From contig JAFGNU010000009.1 in NCBI GenBank assembly GCA_016926875.1, forward strand, positions 1 to 64,000: 64,000 nt of DNA. The letters are read 5' to 3'. The stretch comes from Anaerolineae bacterium (GTDB lineage: Bacteria > Chloroflexota > Anaerolineae > Aggregatilineales > Aggregatilineaceae). Made by a program: the position numbers and the translations under genes. Below the pieces are notes generated by a model. The model did no database searches, was not told the origin of the DNA, and saw only the letters and a program-made list of their open reading frames with translations. This document shows, one piece after another, positions 7,892-17,354 of the stretch (position 1 is the first letter of the stretch; each line of letters starts with the position of its first letter).

Positions 7892-10603
7892 ATGTTCGAC
7901 CATGAATCCCCCTGCCTTTCTGAAACGCACGAGCTGCTGTTAGGCATCGTGTACCGCGCCCGCGAGATCGCGCCGTTCGACAGCGGCGGCATCGTGGTAT
8001 ATGACCCGTCCACGCACACGCTCACCCCGCAGGTCTACATCGGTGAGGGCACGCTGAGCGCGAACGCGGACCTGCTGGCATCGGGCATCGTCGGGCATGT
8101 CATGCAGCACAAAAAACCGGTCATCGTGGATGACATGCAGAGCGATGCGCGCTGCCGGTTCATCGATCCCGCGTCCCGCTCAGAGATGGTTCTGCCGATC
8201 ATGTTGGGCGGTGACCTGTTGGGCGTGTTCAACATCGAGAGCCGCCAGCCAGGCGCCTACCAGGATGCCCACCTGGACGCCTTGCAGCCCCTGGCGCACC
8301 AGGCCGCGCTGGTGCTGCACGTTGCCCGGCTGTACCAGGAACTCACCGCCAGCTACGATACGCGCCAGCGCGAAGCCGAGTCGTTGCAGCGCCTGTCGGC
8401 TATCACCAGCACCGTTGCGAACCAGGACACCATGCTGGCCGATGCGCTGCGTGAAGCGGCGGAACTGCTCGACTGTGAAGGCGCGCAGTTGCTGATCCCG
8501 GATTACGTATCCTACACGCTCCAGGTACACGAGCCGTCGGTGTTTGGTGTTGCAAGTGCATGGGAACGGATCGCGTGGCCGCTCGATGGGCCGGGCTTCC
8601 CCGTAGACGTGTATCATACCGGCCAACTCGCCATCATCAACGATCCGCCGCCCGACGGCGGGCCGCTCTGCCAGCAGGCAACCAATGCGCTGCTGTGCCC
8701 GCTGAACATGCGGGGCCGCACGCTGGGCGTCTTGCAGTTGTTCAACCAGCGCACCGGGGCGTTCTCCGAAGCCCAGGCCGAACTGGTCCAGGCCATCGCC
8801 AGCCAGATCGCCATCAGCATGAACAGCGCGCAAATACTGGCCGCCGAGCGCCGCCGCGCCGACATGATGAACCAGATCAACCGCGTCAGCCAGCAGTTAT
8901 ACGCCACGCTGGATACCGAAGCGCTGCTGCACAAGGCCGCGCAGGGGGTGCACGACGTTTCCGGGCATGACGCCGTCTACGTGCTGATGGTGTGCGAAGA
9001 CGGTGAGCAGGTACAGGTACGGGCCTGTGCCACCCGCTCGGAACTGCTCCAGGTGCCGGACGGCACCACGTTCCCGATCACCCAGGGGATCACCGGGCGG
9101 GCGCTGCGCACCGGCGAAACGCAGCTTGTGCCTGACGTGCGCGACGACCCGGACTACGTGCTCATGACCGATCACCACCGCCTGCAAAGTCACCTGATCG
9201 TGCCGCTGCGGCGTGGAGAGATTCCAATCGGCGCGATTCAAATCATCTCGACGCGGCTCAATGCTTTTAGCGAAGCCGAACGCGACGCGCTTGAAACCCT
9301 CGCCACACAGATCAGCACCGCCCTTGAAAACGCCCGGCTGTACGACCAGGCCCAACACCGCCTGCGTGAGCAGGACATTGTGTACCAGATCGGGCAGGCG
9401 CTGACGGCCATTCTCGATTATGCCGAGCTGGTGGATGTGATGGTGCAGCATATGAACCACGCGCTGCGCACGTCGGGCTGCCTGGTGGGACTGTACGAAC
9501 CCCGAACCAACGTTGTGAGCATTGAGGCCAGTTACTACGCTTCCGGCCCAGACGCAGCCGCTCCCATCTCGAAGCATTTCTCGCTGGACGCGCACCCCGC
9601 CATCGCCGGGGCAATCCGCACCCGCCAGCAAATAATTGTCTACGCAGACGATCCGGCCCAGCACCCTGACACCCGCGCGCTGCTCAAACAAGAGGGCGAA
9701 TGCAGCCTCTTAATCCTGCCAATGGTCGCCGCCGATCACGTGCTTGGCGTGGTTATCTGGAGCGACCGGGAGCCGGAGCGCCTCTTTTCGGCGGATGATA
9801 TCCGGCTGGCCCAAACACTGGTCGCCCAGGCTACTATCGCCATCGACAACGCGCTGCTGTTCCGCAAACTGGAACAGCGCGCCCGCGAGTTGGGCGAAGC
9901 GAACCGCCTGCGCAGCCAGTTTTTAGCCACGATCAGTCACGAACTGCGCACGCCGCTGAACAGCATCATCGGTTTTAGCGAAACGTTGATCGAGGGATTG
10001 TACGGTGAACTGAACGAGCGGCAGCACAGCCGGATTGATCGCATCCGGCGCAACAGCTATGACCTGCTGGCGCTGATCAATGACCTGCTGGACCTGTCCA
10101 AAATCGATGCAGGGCGGATGCAGTTGTATTGCGAGCCGATCAGCCTGCGCGAGGTGATCACGATCTCGGCGCGCAGCATGGAAACACAAGCCAGCACGCG
10201 CGGGCTGAGCCTGTTGGTAACTGTGCCCAACGATCTGCCCCCGGTCCATGCCGACTTGCAGCGCCTCAACCAGGTCATGACCAACCTGCTGAGCAACGCG
10301 ATCAAGTTCACGCACGACGGCAGCGTCACCGTCACCTGCGAGCAGGTCGAACATGACGGGTCAACCTTCGTTCAGACCAGCGTGGAGGATACCGGCATCG
10401 GCATCAGCCCGGACGACCAGGCGATCATCTTTGACGAGTTCCGCCAGGTAGACGGCAGCAGCACGCGCGTCTATGGCGGGACCGGGCTGGGGCTGGCGAT
10501 CACCAGGCGGCTGATCGAGATGATGGGCGGCGAAATCTGGGTGGAAAGCGAACTGGGCAAGGGCAGCCGGTTTTCGTTTGTGCTGCCGGTTGCCAACCAG
10601 TGA
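7892..10603 (+). CDS. Soluble multi-GAF sensor histidine kinase
   Basis: About 903 residues with no membrane helix, so cytosolic. Four GAF-type sensor domains are stacked at roughly 10-155, 170-320, 335-485 and 500-650, separated by helical linkers. Then come HisKA with SHELRTPLNS (phospho-acceptor His683) and a HATPase with N-box NLLSNAIKFT, G1 DTGIGIS and G2 GGTGLGLAI. GAF domains bind small ligands or cofactors; the ligand is unknown. ATG 7892 is preferred over a TTG 102 bases upstream that has no better ribosome binding site. There is no receiver domain, so it probably signals to a separate one such as those encoded at 15687 or 16133. Confidence 0.85.
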   Translation: MFDHESPCLSETHELLLGIVYRAREIAPFDSGGIVVYDPSTHTLTPQVYIGEGTLSANADLLASGIVGHVMQHKKPVIVDDMQSDARCRFIDPASRSEMVLPIMLGGDLLGVFNIESRQPGAYQDAHLDALQPLAHQAALVLHVARLYQELTASYDTRQREAESLQRLSAITSTVANQDTMLADALREAAELLDCEGAQLLIPDYVSYTLQVHEPSVFGVASAWERIAWPLDGPGFPVDVYHTGQLAIINDPPPDGGPLCQQATNALLCPLNMRGRTLGVLQLFNQRTGAFSEAQAELVQAIASQIAISMNSAQILAAERRRADMMNQINRVSQQLYATLDTEALLHKAAQGVHDVSGHDAVYVLMVCEDGEQVQVRACATRSELLQVPDGTTFPITQGITGRALRTGETQLVPDVRDDPDYVLMTDHHRLQSHLIVPLRRGEIPIGAIQIISTRLNAFSEAERDALETLATQISTALENARLYDQAQHRLREQDIVYQIGQALTAILDYAELVDVMVQHMNHALRTSGCLVGLYEPRTNVVSIEASYYASGPDAAAPISKHFSLDAHPAIAGAIRTRQQIIVYADDPAQHPDTRALLKQEGECSLLILPMVAADHVLGVVIWSDREPERLFSADDIRLAQTLVAQATIAIDNALLFRKLEQRARELGEANRLRSQFLATISHELRTPLNSIIGFSETLIEGLYGELNERQHSRIDRIRRNSYDLLALINDLLDLSKIDAGRMQLYCEPISLREVITISARSMETQASTRGLSLLVTVPNDLPPVHADLQRLNQVMTNLLSNAIKFTHDGSVTVTCEQVEHDGSTFVQTSVEDTGIGISPDDQAIIFDEFRQVDGSSTRVYGGTGLGLAITRRLIEMMGGEIWVESELGKGSRFSFVLPVANQ

Positions 10604-10624
10604 TCTGCACCCACGGCTAATCTC

Positions 10625-10942
10625 TCAAGCGGCCACCTGCGGCGGCTGGAACGGCGGGCGGTAGACCACGCGGAAAAAGAGCAGCGTGCTCAACGGCCAG
10701 ATCAGCATGTGCGCCGTGATCACCAGCATATACAGCGCCTCAGCCAGAAACGCCCCGCCCAGGTCCGCCAGGGCGCGCTGCTGTGCATCCGCCGCGCTTA
10801 AACCCTGCTCTGCATATCCGGCAACCGCGTCTTCAACATGCGCTGCCAGTTCGGCCCGCGCAGATTCGGCGGTGTCGGCTGGCAGCCCTGCTGTTGCAGC
10901 ATCGAGCCAGCGTGCCAGGTCAGATCGGTGTGTATCGCTCAT
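10625..10942 (-). CDS. Permease-prefix (HAAS-like) small membrane protein
   Basis: A 105-residue protein. Its N-terminal half (RAELAAHVEDAVAGYAEQGL, then SAADAQQRALADLGG) is the helical prefix domain found beside PadR regulators and at the start of FtsX-type permeases. One hydrophobic segment follows (LYMLVITAHMLIWPLSTLLFF). Its ATG overlaps the PadR stop as ATGA at 10939-10942, so the two are translationally coupled. Usually a permease continues from this domain; here the gene stops after one helix, so it is either a stand-alone partner or a truncated remnant. Confidence 0.65.
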   Translation of the reverse strand: MSDTHRSDLARWLDAATAGLPADTAESARAELAAHVEDAVAGYAEQGLSAADAQQRALADLGGAFLAEALYMLVITAHMLIWPLSTLLFFRVVYRPPFQPPQVAA

Positions 10943-11256
10943 GAGGATGCCTCTCCCAGAATCAGGTTCACGACGGCGGCATAACGATCCCACTCGGCCC
11001 GCTGTTCGGCCAGCGCTGCCGTACCAGCTTCGGTCAGGCGGTAGCAGCGGCGCACGCGGCCCCGCACCGTCTCTTCAAAGGCTTCGATCAGGCCGCGCGC
11101 TTCCAGGTCGTGCAGGGTTGGATACAGCGTCCCTTCTGCGATATCCAGCACGCCTTCCGATTTTTGCTTGATCTCCTGCGCGATGCGGTAGCCGTGTTTA
11201 GGCCGCACCGAGAGCGTATGGAGGATCAGCAAGGGCAGGCTTCCTTTGATGTTCAT
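10939..11256 (-). CDS. PadR-family transcriptional regulator
   Basis: A 105-residue winged-helix repressor: GSLPLLILHTLSVRPKHGYR and the wing sequence EGTLYPTLHDLEARGLIEAF are diagnostic of PadR proteins, followed by RRCYRLTEAG and a C-terminal dimer helix. PadR proteins dimerise and usually repress their own operon and an adjacent transporter until a ligand releases them. Start 11256 has AGAGG at a workable distance; the ATG two codons earlier sits too close to it. It is coupled to the prefix-domain gene downstream. A palindrome and a good promoter lie immediately upstream. Confidence 0.85.
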   Translation of the reverse strand: MNIKGSLPLLILHTLSVRPKHGYRIAQEIKQKSEGVLDIAEGTLYPTLHDLEARGLIEAFEETVRGRVRRCYRLTEAGTAALAEQRAEWDRYAAVVNLILGEASS

Positions 11257-11266
11257 AGGCATCCTC

Positions 11267-11283
11267 TATATGTCTAACATATA
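11267..11283. promoter_or_regulatory. Probable PadR operator palindrome
   Basis: TATATGT-CTA-ACATATA is a perfect 7+7 inverted repeat just upstream of the PadR start and downstream of its promoter. Known PadR operators are AT-rich palindromes of the ATGT...ACAT kind, so autorepression by roadblock is inferred. Confidence 0.6.
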
Positions 11284-11301
11284 TACATCGGTATAATAGG
11301 T

Positions 11302-11330
11302 ATTATCTCTCAGAATCCGTGAGCCGTCAA
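11302..11330 (-). promoter_or_regulatory. Sigma-70-type promoter for the PadR operon
   Basis: On the minus strand TTGACG (11330-11325) and GATAAT (11307-11302) are separated by exactly 17 bases. The predicted start near 11295 places the palindrome at 11267-11283 in the early transcribed region. Confidence 0.6.
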
Positions 11331-11429
11331 CCTGTCAAATTCCCAAGAAATTCAGGCGCACGATATGCGCTGATAGGCAGGAACAAGTACAATAATATTG
11401 CGACTGCTATCTGCGCCTGAGGATGGACT

Positions 11430-13280
11430 ATGCCGATTGGCTCCGCTACTATCCTGAGCATCACCACCAATGCCACGCTGGCCGTGTTTGGGGCAGCCCT
11501 GGCTTTACTGGTCGCCTGGCACGATCCGCGCCGCCGGGGGAATCGCTACTTTGGCCTGTCGATGCTGGCCTTTGCGCTGTACGGCACCGTCAACACCGCC
11601 TGGCAGGTGCCGCAGCAGTTCGACCTGGAGCCAGAACCCCTGCTCAACCTGACTACCACGCTCTTCATTACGGGGTTTATCTTGCTGTGTAACTTCATGA
11701 TCGATTTTGGCGATCTACCGCGCCGCGTACAAGTCCTGGTAAATGCCGTCAGCCTGCCGCTGGGTGTGCTGATCACCGTGCTGTTGTGGGGCGGCCACAT
11801 CTACACCGATTTTGAGCCGCAAAGCACGGGCAATTACCTTTTCACCCTCACCCCGCTGGGGTACATCTGCGCCCTGGTCGCGTTGGTCTACCTGTTGGGC
11901 AGCGTCGGGCTGCTGTACGCCTACCGCAGTCCCAAAGCACACAATTTGTCGCTCCCGGTGGCGGTGCTGGCGCTGGGTATCGTTGCGTTTTCGAACGCGC
12001 CGGGCCTGCGCGCCTATTCGCTGAATGCCATTGGCGCCACGACTGCGCTGGTGATGATCGGGCGGCTGGTGATCAAATACCAGGTTTTCCAGCCGCTGGC
12101 CGATCTCAACGCCGAGCTGTCCGCAAAAAACGAGCAGCTTCTCGAAGCTACGCTCATGAAAAGCCGCTTCCTGGCCAACATGAGCCACGAACTGCGCACG
12201 CCGTTGAACTCGATCATCGGGTATACCGAGCTGGTCACCAACCGGACCTACGGGGAGCTAACCGACCCGCAGGTAGACCGGCTGCAAAAAGTGATGCGCA
12301 GCGGGCGCCTGCTGCTGGAACTGATCAACGACGTGCTCGACCTGAGCAAGATCGAGGCCGGGCGGCTGAATTTAACCCTGGTGCGCGTACCAACCGCCGA
12401 TTTGCTCGATGGGCTGCTAAGTGACTTTGAACCGCAGGCTGCCGAGAAAGGGCTAAAGCTGGTGCGCGGCTACAGCGGGCTGCCGGCGCTGTGGGTGGAT
12501 GAGGTCCGCGCCCGGCAGATTCTATCGAACCTGCTGTCGAACGCGATCAAGTTCACTGAGCGCGGCGCCGTGATCGTGCGCGGGCACTTCGCCGTCGAAC
12601 AGCGCGAGGTTATCCTGAGCGTGACCGATACCGGCCCCGGCATCGCCCCGGCAGACCAGGAGCGTGTGTTTGAAGCATTTTCGCAGGCCGGAGACCCGCT
12701 CACCCGCCAGCACGAGGGCACCGGGTTGGGACTGACCATCGCGCGCCACCTGACCCAGATGCACGGCGGGCGCATCTGGTTTGAGAGCACGCTCGGACAG
12801 GGCACCACCTTTCATGTCGCGCTGCCCGCTGCCAAAGATATCAAAATAACCCCCAGCCTGGCATCCCGCATCATCGAACCGGGACCGCGCGCCAAAGGAC
12901 CGCTGGTGCTGGTCATCGATGATGACTGCGAAACGATTGAGATGGTCCAGGATCACCTGGAGACCGCCAGTTTCCGCGTATACGGCGCGTGCAACCCCAA
13001 CGATGGCCTGCGGCTTGCCTATGAGCGGCACCCTGCCCTGATCATAGTCGACATCCGGATGCCGACCATCGACGGCTGGCAGGTGATCGAAGCGCTGCGC
13101 CGCGCGCCGGATACTGCCTCCACGCCGATCCTGGTCATCACGGCCACCGACGATTTCACCCCGGCCCAGCTTACCAGTGCCGATGACCTGCTTGCCAAGC
13201 CGGTGCAGCCCCAGGAACTGCTGGCGGCAGTCCACCGGCTGCTGGCCGCCACCCAGGATGACCAGGAGGTGACCTCATGA
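11430..13280 (+). CDS. Hybrid histidine kinase with 7-helix sensor and receiver
   Basis: 616 residues. The first about 215 contain seven predicted membrane helices (7TM histidine-kinase sensor type), followed by HisKA SHELRTPLNS (His253), a HATPase with NLLSNAIKFT and GTGLGLTIA, and a C-terminal receiver with phospho-acceptor Asp541 in IIVDIRMPTIDGW. It therefore senses at or in the membrane and can pass phosphate internally. Its stop overlaps the next kinase's ATG (ATGA), so both are made from one message. The ligand is unknown. Confidence 0.88.
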   Translation: MPIGSATILSITTNATLAVFGAALALLVAWHDPRRRGNRYFGLSMLAFALYGTVNTAWQVPQQFDLEPEPLLNLTTTLFITGFILLCNFMIDFGDLPRRVQVLVNAVSLPLGVLITVLLWGGHIYTDFEPQSTGNYLFTLTPLGYICALVALVYLLGSVGLLYAYRSPKAHNLSLPVAVLALGIVAFSNAPGLRAYSLNAIGATTALVMIGRLVIKYQVFQPLADLNAELSAKNEQLLEATLMKSRFLANMSHELRTPLNSIIGYTELVTNRTYGELTDPQVDRLQKVMRSGRLLLELINDVLDLSKIEAGRLNLTLVRVPTADLLDGLLSDFEPQAAEKGLKLVRGYSGLPALWVDEVRARQILSNLLSNAIKFTERGAVIVRGHFAVEQREVILSVTDTGPGIAPADQERVFEAFSQAGDPLTRQHEGTGLGLTIARHLTQMHGGRIWFESTLGQGTTFHVALPAAKDIKITPSLASRIIEPGPRAKGPLVLVIDDDCETIEMVQDHLETASFRVYGACNPNDGLRLAYERHPALIIVDIRMPTIDGWQVIEALRRAPDTASTPILVITATDDFTPAQLTSADDLLAKPVQPQELLAAVHRLLAATQDDQEVTS

Positions 13281-14740
13281 CGCTCTCGACTACGACCGTG
13301 ATCGTCCTGACGGCCAACAGCATCACCGCCGTGCTGGCTGCCGGGCTGTTGATGCTGGTCTTGTGGCAGGCGCCGCACCGGCGCGCCAACCAGTTGTTCG
13401 CGCTCACAATGCTGATGCTGGGCGTCTACAGCGGGGTAAACGGGTTTGGGCGGTTTGTCGGTGACCTGGACATAGACCCGGAGCCGGTATTTATCCTGGC
13501 CTACACGCTGTACGGCGCGTTTGTGGTGGCGATCTTCTTTTTCGCCTCTGAGTTCACCCAGGCACACACGACCACCGTCCATTTTATGCGCGGCGCGGGG
13601 GTTATCTTGCTGGTGATCGACAGCGCGCTGATGTGGAGCGGGCGATTTGCGACAGGAGTCCAGCCCATAGACAGCCACGACGGCGGTTATAAATGGGACA
13701 TGACCCCGCTGGGCATATTTGCCACTTTCCTGGTCGTGATCTACCTGGGGGCAACGGCGATTGTGTTGTACCGCATCGAGGACGAGCGCGGGCGGCGGCT
13801 GTGGGTTGCGCCTATGCTGGTCATCGCCAGCGCGCTGTCGGCCATGTTGATCTGGCCGGTCGTGCCGGTCCCGCTCAACGCGCTGTTCCTGGCCGCAGCG
13901 GCGATGGCCCTGGGACTGCCGGTGCTGCGCTACGAGTTGTTTAACCCGTTGGCCGATCTCAACGCGCAGTTGGCCGAGAAAAACGTCGATCTCGAACGGG
14001 CCAACCAACTGAAAAGCCAGTTTCTCGCCAATATGAGCCACGAACTGCGCACGCCGCTAAACTCGATCATTGGTTATACCGAGCTGGCGCTAAACGGTAC
14101 CTATGGCGGGCTGAACGATACCCAGCGCGACCGGTTGGAAAAAGTCGTGCGCAACGGGTACGATCTGCTTACGTTGATCAACGACGTGCTCGACCTGAAC
14201 AAGATCGAGGCCGGGCAGGTGGTCCTGGAACGGCGGGATATCGCAACCGCCAACCTGTTGAACAACATCGCGGCGACCATCGAGCCGCTGGCCGCGCAGA
14301 AAGGGCTGGCGATCCACCGCGATTACGCCGGTGCACCGCCGATATACGCCGACGAGATACGCATCCAGCAGATCATGACCAACATCGCCTCGAACGCGGT
14401 CAAGTTCACCCACGAGGGCAGTGTCACCCTGCGCGCCTGCCGCGTCGAAAACATGGTCCAGTTGGAAGTGATCGACACCGGCATCGGGATCACGCCGGGC
14501 CAGGAAGACGTCGTCTTCGCAGAGTTCGAGCAGGTAGACAGTTCGACCACGCGCCAGTATGGCGGGACCGGGCTGGGCATGGCGATCAGCAAAAAGCTGG
14601 TCGAGATGCACGGCGGGCGCATCTGGTTGGAGAGCACGCCCGGCCAGGGCACGACGTTTTTTGTCCAGCTTCCCGCCGCCGATCCGATCTCCGGCGTAGT
14701 GATAGACTCCCCTGCCCCTGTGGCGGAGCAGCCGGGATAG
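13277..14740 (+). CDS. 7-helix membrane sensor histidine kinase
   Basis: 487 residues and a clear paralogue of the preceding gene: seven N-terminal membrane helices, HisKA SHELRTPLNS (His255) and a HATPase with NIASNAVKFT, DTGIGIT and GGTGLGMAI. It lacks the receiver domain of its neighbour. The 4-base overlap with the upstream stop indicates translational coupling, and the pair may form heterodimers or a phosphorelay. The duplicate probably diverged in its sensor part, since the membrane region differs more than the catalytic part. Confidence 0.87.
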   Translation: MTLSTTTVIVLTANSITAVLAAGLLMLVLWQAPHRRANQLFALTMLMLGVYSGVNGFGRFVGDLDIDPEPVFILAYTLYGAFVVAIFFFASEFTQAHTTTVHFMRGAGVILLVIDSALMWSGRFATGVQPIDSHDGGYKWDMTPLGIFATFLVVIYLGATAIVLYRIEDERGRRLWVAPMLVIASALSAMLIWPVVPVPLNALFLAAAAMALGLPVLRYELFNPLADLNAQLAEKNVDLERANQLKSQFLANMSHELRTPLNSIIGYTELALNGTYGGLNDTQRDRLEKVVRNGYDLLTLINDVLDLNKIEAGQVVLERRDIATANLLNNIAATIEPLAAQKGLAIHRDYAGAPPIYADEIRIQQIMTNIASNAVKFTHEGSVTLRACRVENMVQLEVIDTGIGITPGQEDVVFAEFEQVDSSTTRQYGGTGLGMAISKKLVEMHGGRIWLESTPGQGTTFFVQLPAADPISGVVIDSPAPVAEQPG

Positions 14741-14770
14741 GCAAGTGAACGCATAGCAGTTGTGGATACT

Positions 14771-15592
14771 ATGAGCGAGACCGATACCATCCAAAGCACC
14801 AGCCAGCCCGCGACTGTCGCGTCACTGGCCGCCGATCTGCGCGCGCTGGGCCTGGCGCGCGGCATGACCGTGCTGGTTCACTCGTCACTCAGCGCGTTGG
14901 GTTGGGTCTGCGGAGGAGCGCCCGCCGTCGTGCTGGCGCTGCAACAGGCCATCGGACCGGACGGCACGCTGGTCATGCCGACACACTCCGGTGACCTGTC
15001 CGATCCCGCTGCATGGCAAAACCCGCCCGTGCCGCAGGCGTGGTGGGCGACCATCCGGGCCACGATGCCCGCCTATGATCCCGGCCTGACGCCGACGCGC
15101 GGCATGGGCGCGATCCCGGAATGCTTCCGCAAGCAGCGGGGGGTATTGCGCAGCGCGCACCCCCAGCTATCGTTTGCCGCATGGGGACTAAACGCCATCA
15201 CGGTTACGGCGGATCACACGCTGGCGTATGCGCTGGGCGAGGGATCGCCGCTGGCGCGCGTGTATGACCTGGACGGCTGGGTGCTGCTGTTGGGCGTGGG
15301 GCACGACAGCAACACGTCGCTGCACCTGGCCGAATACCGCGCCGAGTGGCCGGGCAAACGGTTGATCACGCAGGGCGCGCCGGTCCTGCTGGACGGCATC
15401 CGGCAGTGGGTCACGTTCCCCGATGTGGACATCGACTCCGATGATTTTGAGACAGTGGGGACCGCTTTTCACGCCACCGGCCAGGTGCAGCAGGGCACGG
15501 TTGCCCAGGCCACCGCGCTGCTGTTCCGGCAGCGCCCGCTGGTAGATTTTGCGGTCGATTGGATGGCAGCCAACCGGAATACCGGCAGCTAA
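14771..15592 (+). CDS. AAC(3)-family aminoglycoside N-acetyltransferase-like protein
   Basis: A 273-residue protein matching the antibiotic N-acetyltransferase (AAC(3)/YokD) fold throughout: [18 protein letters not shown] near the N-terminus, [11 protein letters not shown], the central TRGMGAIPE and [10 protein letters not shown], and the active-site stretch [16 protein letters not shown]. Members transfer acetyl from acetyl-CoA to the 3-amino group of aminoglycosides; environmental members may use other amines. ATG 14771 is used; a GTG three codons earlier is possible. It sits between kinases and response regulators, 30 bases past the upstream stop, so it is probably co-transcribed. Resistance activity cannot be claimed from sequence alone. 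Confidence 0.85.
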   Translation: MSETDTIQSTSQPATVASLAADLRALGLARGMTVLVHSSLSALGWVCGGAPAVVLALQQAIGPDGTLVMPTHSGDLSDPAAWQNPPVPQAWWATIRATMPAYDPGLTPTRGMGAIPECFRKQRGVLRSAHPQLSFAAWGLNAITVTADHTLAYALGEGSPLARVYDLDGWVLLLGVGHDSNTSLHLAEYRAEWPGKRLITQGAPVLLDGIRQWVTFPDVDIDSDDFETVGTAFHATGQVQQGTVAQATALLFRQRPLVDFAVDWMAANRNTGS

Positions 15593-15686
15593 GCGCCTGA
15601 TCCTGATATGCGCGCTGACGCGCTATACGCTAAGATTAACATGGACCGGTTCAAAACAAGGGACATACACTGGAGCACTACGGGTC

Positions 15687-16052
15687 ATGACAAAACAGAT
15701 TCTGGTGGTTGAAGACAACCCCGACAATCGTACTTTGATCGTCGATGTGCTGATGTCACTCAACTATAAAGCCATTATCGCCGTCGACGGCAGCCAGGCT
15801 GTTGCCCTGGCGAAAACCGAAGTTCCCGATCTGATCCTGATGGACCTGTCGCTGCCACACACGGACGGGTGGACCGCCACCGCCCAGATCAAAGCCGACG
15901 AGGCGCTGGCTCACATTCCAATCATTGCACTGACTGCGCACGCGATGGTTGGCGACCGTGAAAAAGCTCTGCAAGCCGGGTGCGATGACTATATCTCCAA
16001 GCCGATAGACCTACGCGAACTGGCGAGCAAGCTGTCTCATTTTTTACCATGA
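15687..16052 (+). CDS. Single-domain response regulator (DivK-like)
   Basis: A 121-residue stand-alone receiver. It has the acidic pocket VVEDN, phospho-acceptor Asp53 in LILMDLSLP, the Thr of ALTAHA and Lys of ISKPID. There is no output domain, so it relays or quenches phosphate, or regulates a kinase by binding. It lies downstream of three kinases, two of which lack a receiver. ATG 15687 is preferred; the longer upstream frame overlaps the acetyltransferase gene and lacks receiver homology. Confidence 0.88.
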   Translation: MTKQILVVEDNPDNRTLIVDVLMSLNYKAIIAVDGSQAVALAKTEVPDLILMDLSLPHTDGWTATAQIKADEALAHIPIIALTAHAMVGDREKALQAGCDDYISKPIDLRELASKLSHFLP

Positions 16053-16132
16053 CTTACCATGACGGCAGGCTGTCCGTACCACCTGGCCCGCCGGTCACCA
16101 TACCTGTATGCCTGATAGGGTGAGAACCACAC

Positions 16133-17179
16133 ATGGCCGCTCAAAAAGTGCTCATCGCCGAAGACAATTACGACAGCCGCGAGCTGGTCAGCGATATTTT
16201 GCTCGGTCTGGGCTACGTGCCCGTAATGGCCGAAAACGGCAAAGTGGCGCTGGACAAGATTCTGGACGATCCGCCCGACCTGGTGATCCTGGACGTTAAC
16301 ATGCCGGTGATGGACGGATTCGAGGTGTGTGAGGCGCTCAAACGCAACCCGTCTACCGCCAAAATCCCCGTGATCATGCTCACCGCCCAGACCGACGTTG
16401 AATCGCGCGTGACCGGCCTGGGACTGGGGGCGGAAGATTACCTGCCCAAACCATTCCACCCCCGCGAACTGATCGCCCGGATCAATGCCCGGCTGCGCGC
16501 CAAAGAACTCGCCGACTCGCTGCGTGAGCAGCGCGAGCAGATCCGCCAGACATTCGAGCGCTTTGTCGCCCACGAGATCGTTGAGCAGCTTCTCGAAGAC
16601 CCTACCCGCGTGCAGTTGGGCGGCGCGGAAGCGATCATCACCGTGCTGTTTGCCGACCTTGAAGGTTTTACCACCATGGCAGAGCGCACCGAGCCATGCC
16701 TGCTGCTGGATGTCTTGAACAGCTACCACGCCCTGCTGGTGGAACATATCAAGTCAAACGGCGGCACGGTTGATAAGTTTCTGGGCGATGGCGTGATGGC
16801 GTTGTATAACACGCCGCTGCCCCAGCCCGATCATGCACTGCGGGCCGTGCGGACCGCGCTCGAAATCCGGGACGCGCTGGTGAATTTCCACCAGCAGTTT
16901 GACGCCCCCTTCCAACTGGATGTAAACGTTGGCATCCATACCGGCTGGGCCGTGATCGGCAATATTGGCACACCGGAACTGATGAACTTCACCGCCATCG
17001 GTGACACGGTGAACATTGCCAGCCGCCTGCAAGAGATGAGCACCAAGAGCCAGATCATCATCAGCGAAGACACCTACCACCTGGTGACCGGTGACATCGT
17101 CGCCGAACAGGCCGGGTCGCGCATCGTGCGCGGGCGTGAAAAGCCGGTCGAGGCATACCTGGCCGTGCGGCTGCGCTGA
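16133..17179 (+). CDS. Receiver domain fused to class III nucleotide cyclase
   Basis: 348 residues: an N-terminal receiver (phospho-acceptor Asp54 in LVILDVNMPVMDG, Lys in LPKPFHP), a coiled linker at about 120-150, then a class III adenylate/guanylate cyclase domain. The two metal-binding aspartates are visible in FADLEGFTT and DKFLGDGVMA, and the transition-state region is AIGDTVNIASRLQ. Phosphorylation by a nearby kinase would switch cyclic nucleotide synthesis. It is placed 80 bases after the DivK-like gene at the end of the signalling block. Confidence 0.88.
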   Translation: MAAQKVLIAEDNYDSRELVSDILLGLGYVPVMAENGKVALDKILDDPPDLVILDVNMPVMDGFEVCEALKRNPSTAKIPVIMLTAQTDVESRVTGLGLGAEDYLPKPFHPRELIARINARLRAKELADSLREQREQIRQTFERFVAHEIVEQLLEDPTRVQLGGAEAIITVLFADLEGFTTMAERTEPCLLLDVLNSYHALLVEHIKSNGGTVDKFLGDGVMALYNTPLPQPDHALRAVRTALEIRDALVNFHQQFDAPFQLDVNVGIHTGWAVIGNIGTPELMNFTAIGDTVNIASRLQEMSTKSQIIISEDTYHLVTGDIVAEQAGSRIVRGREKPVEAYLAVRLR

Positions 17180-17354
17180 AGATGGCCTTCCCTATCTCGT
17201 TCGCTTCAGCCTGATCGCCCACGTTCACCCGCCGCACCGGCAGCAGCATACCCGGCTGCTGTCCCCCGCAATCCTACAATCGCGCCAGCACGTTGAATCC
17301 GTTATGATCTATACGGTCATGACTGCAAAAAAGCACAGGAGGGAAAACATCACT

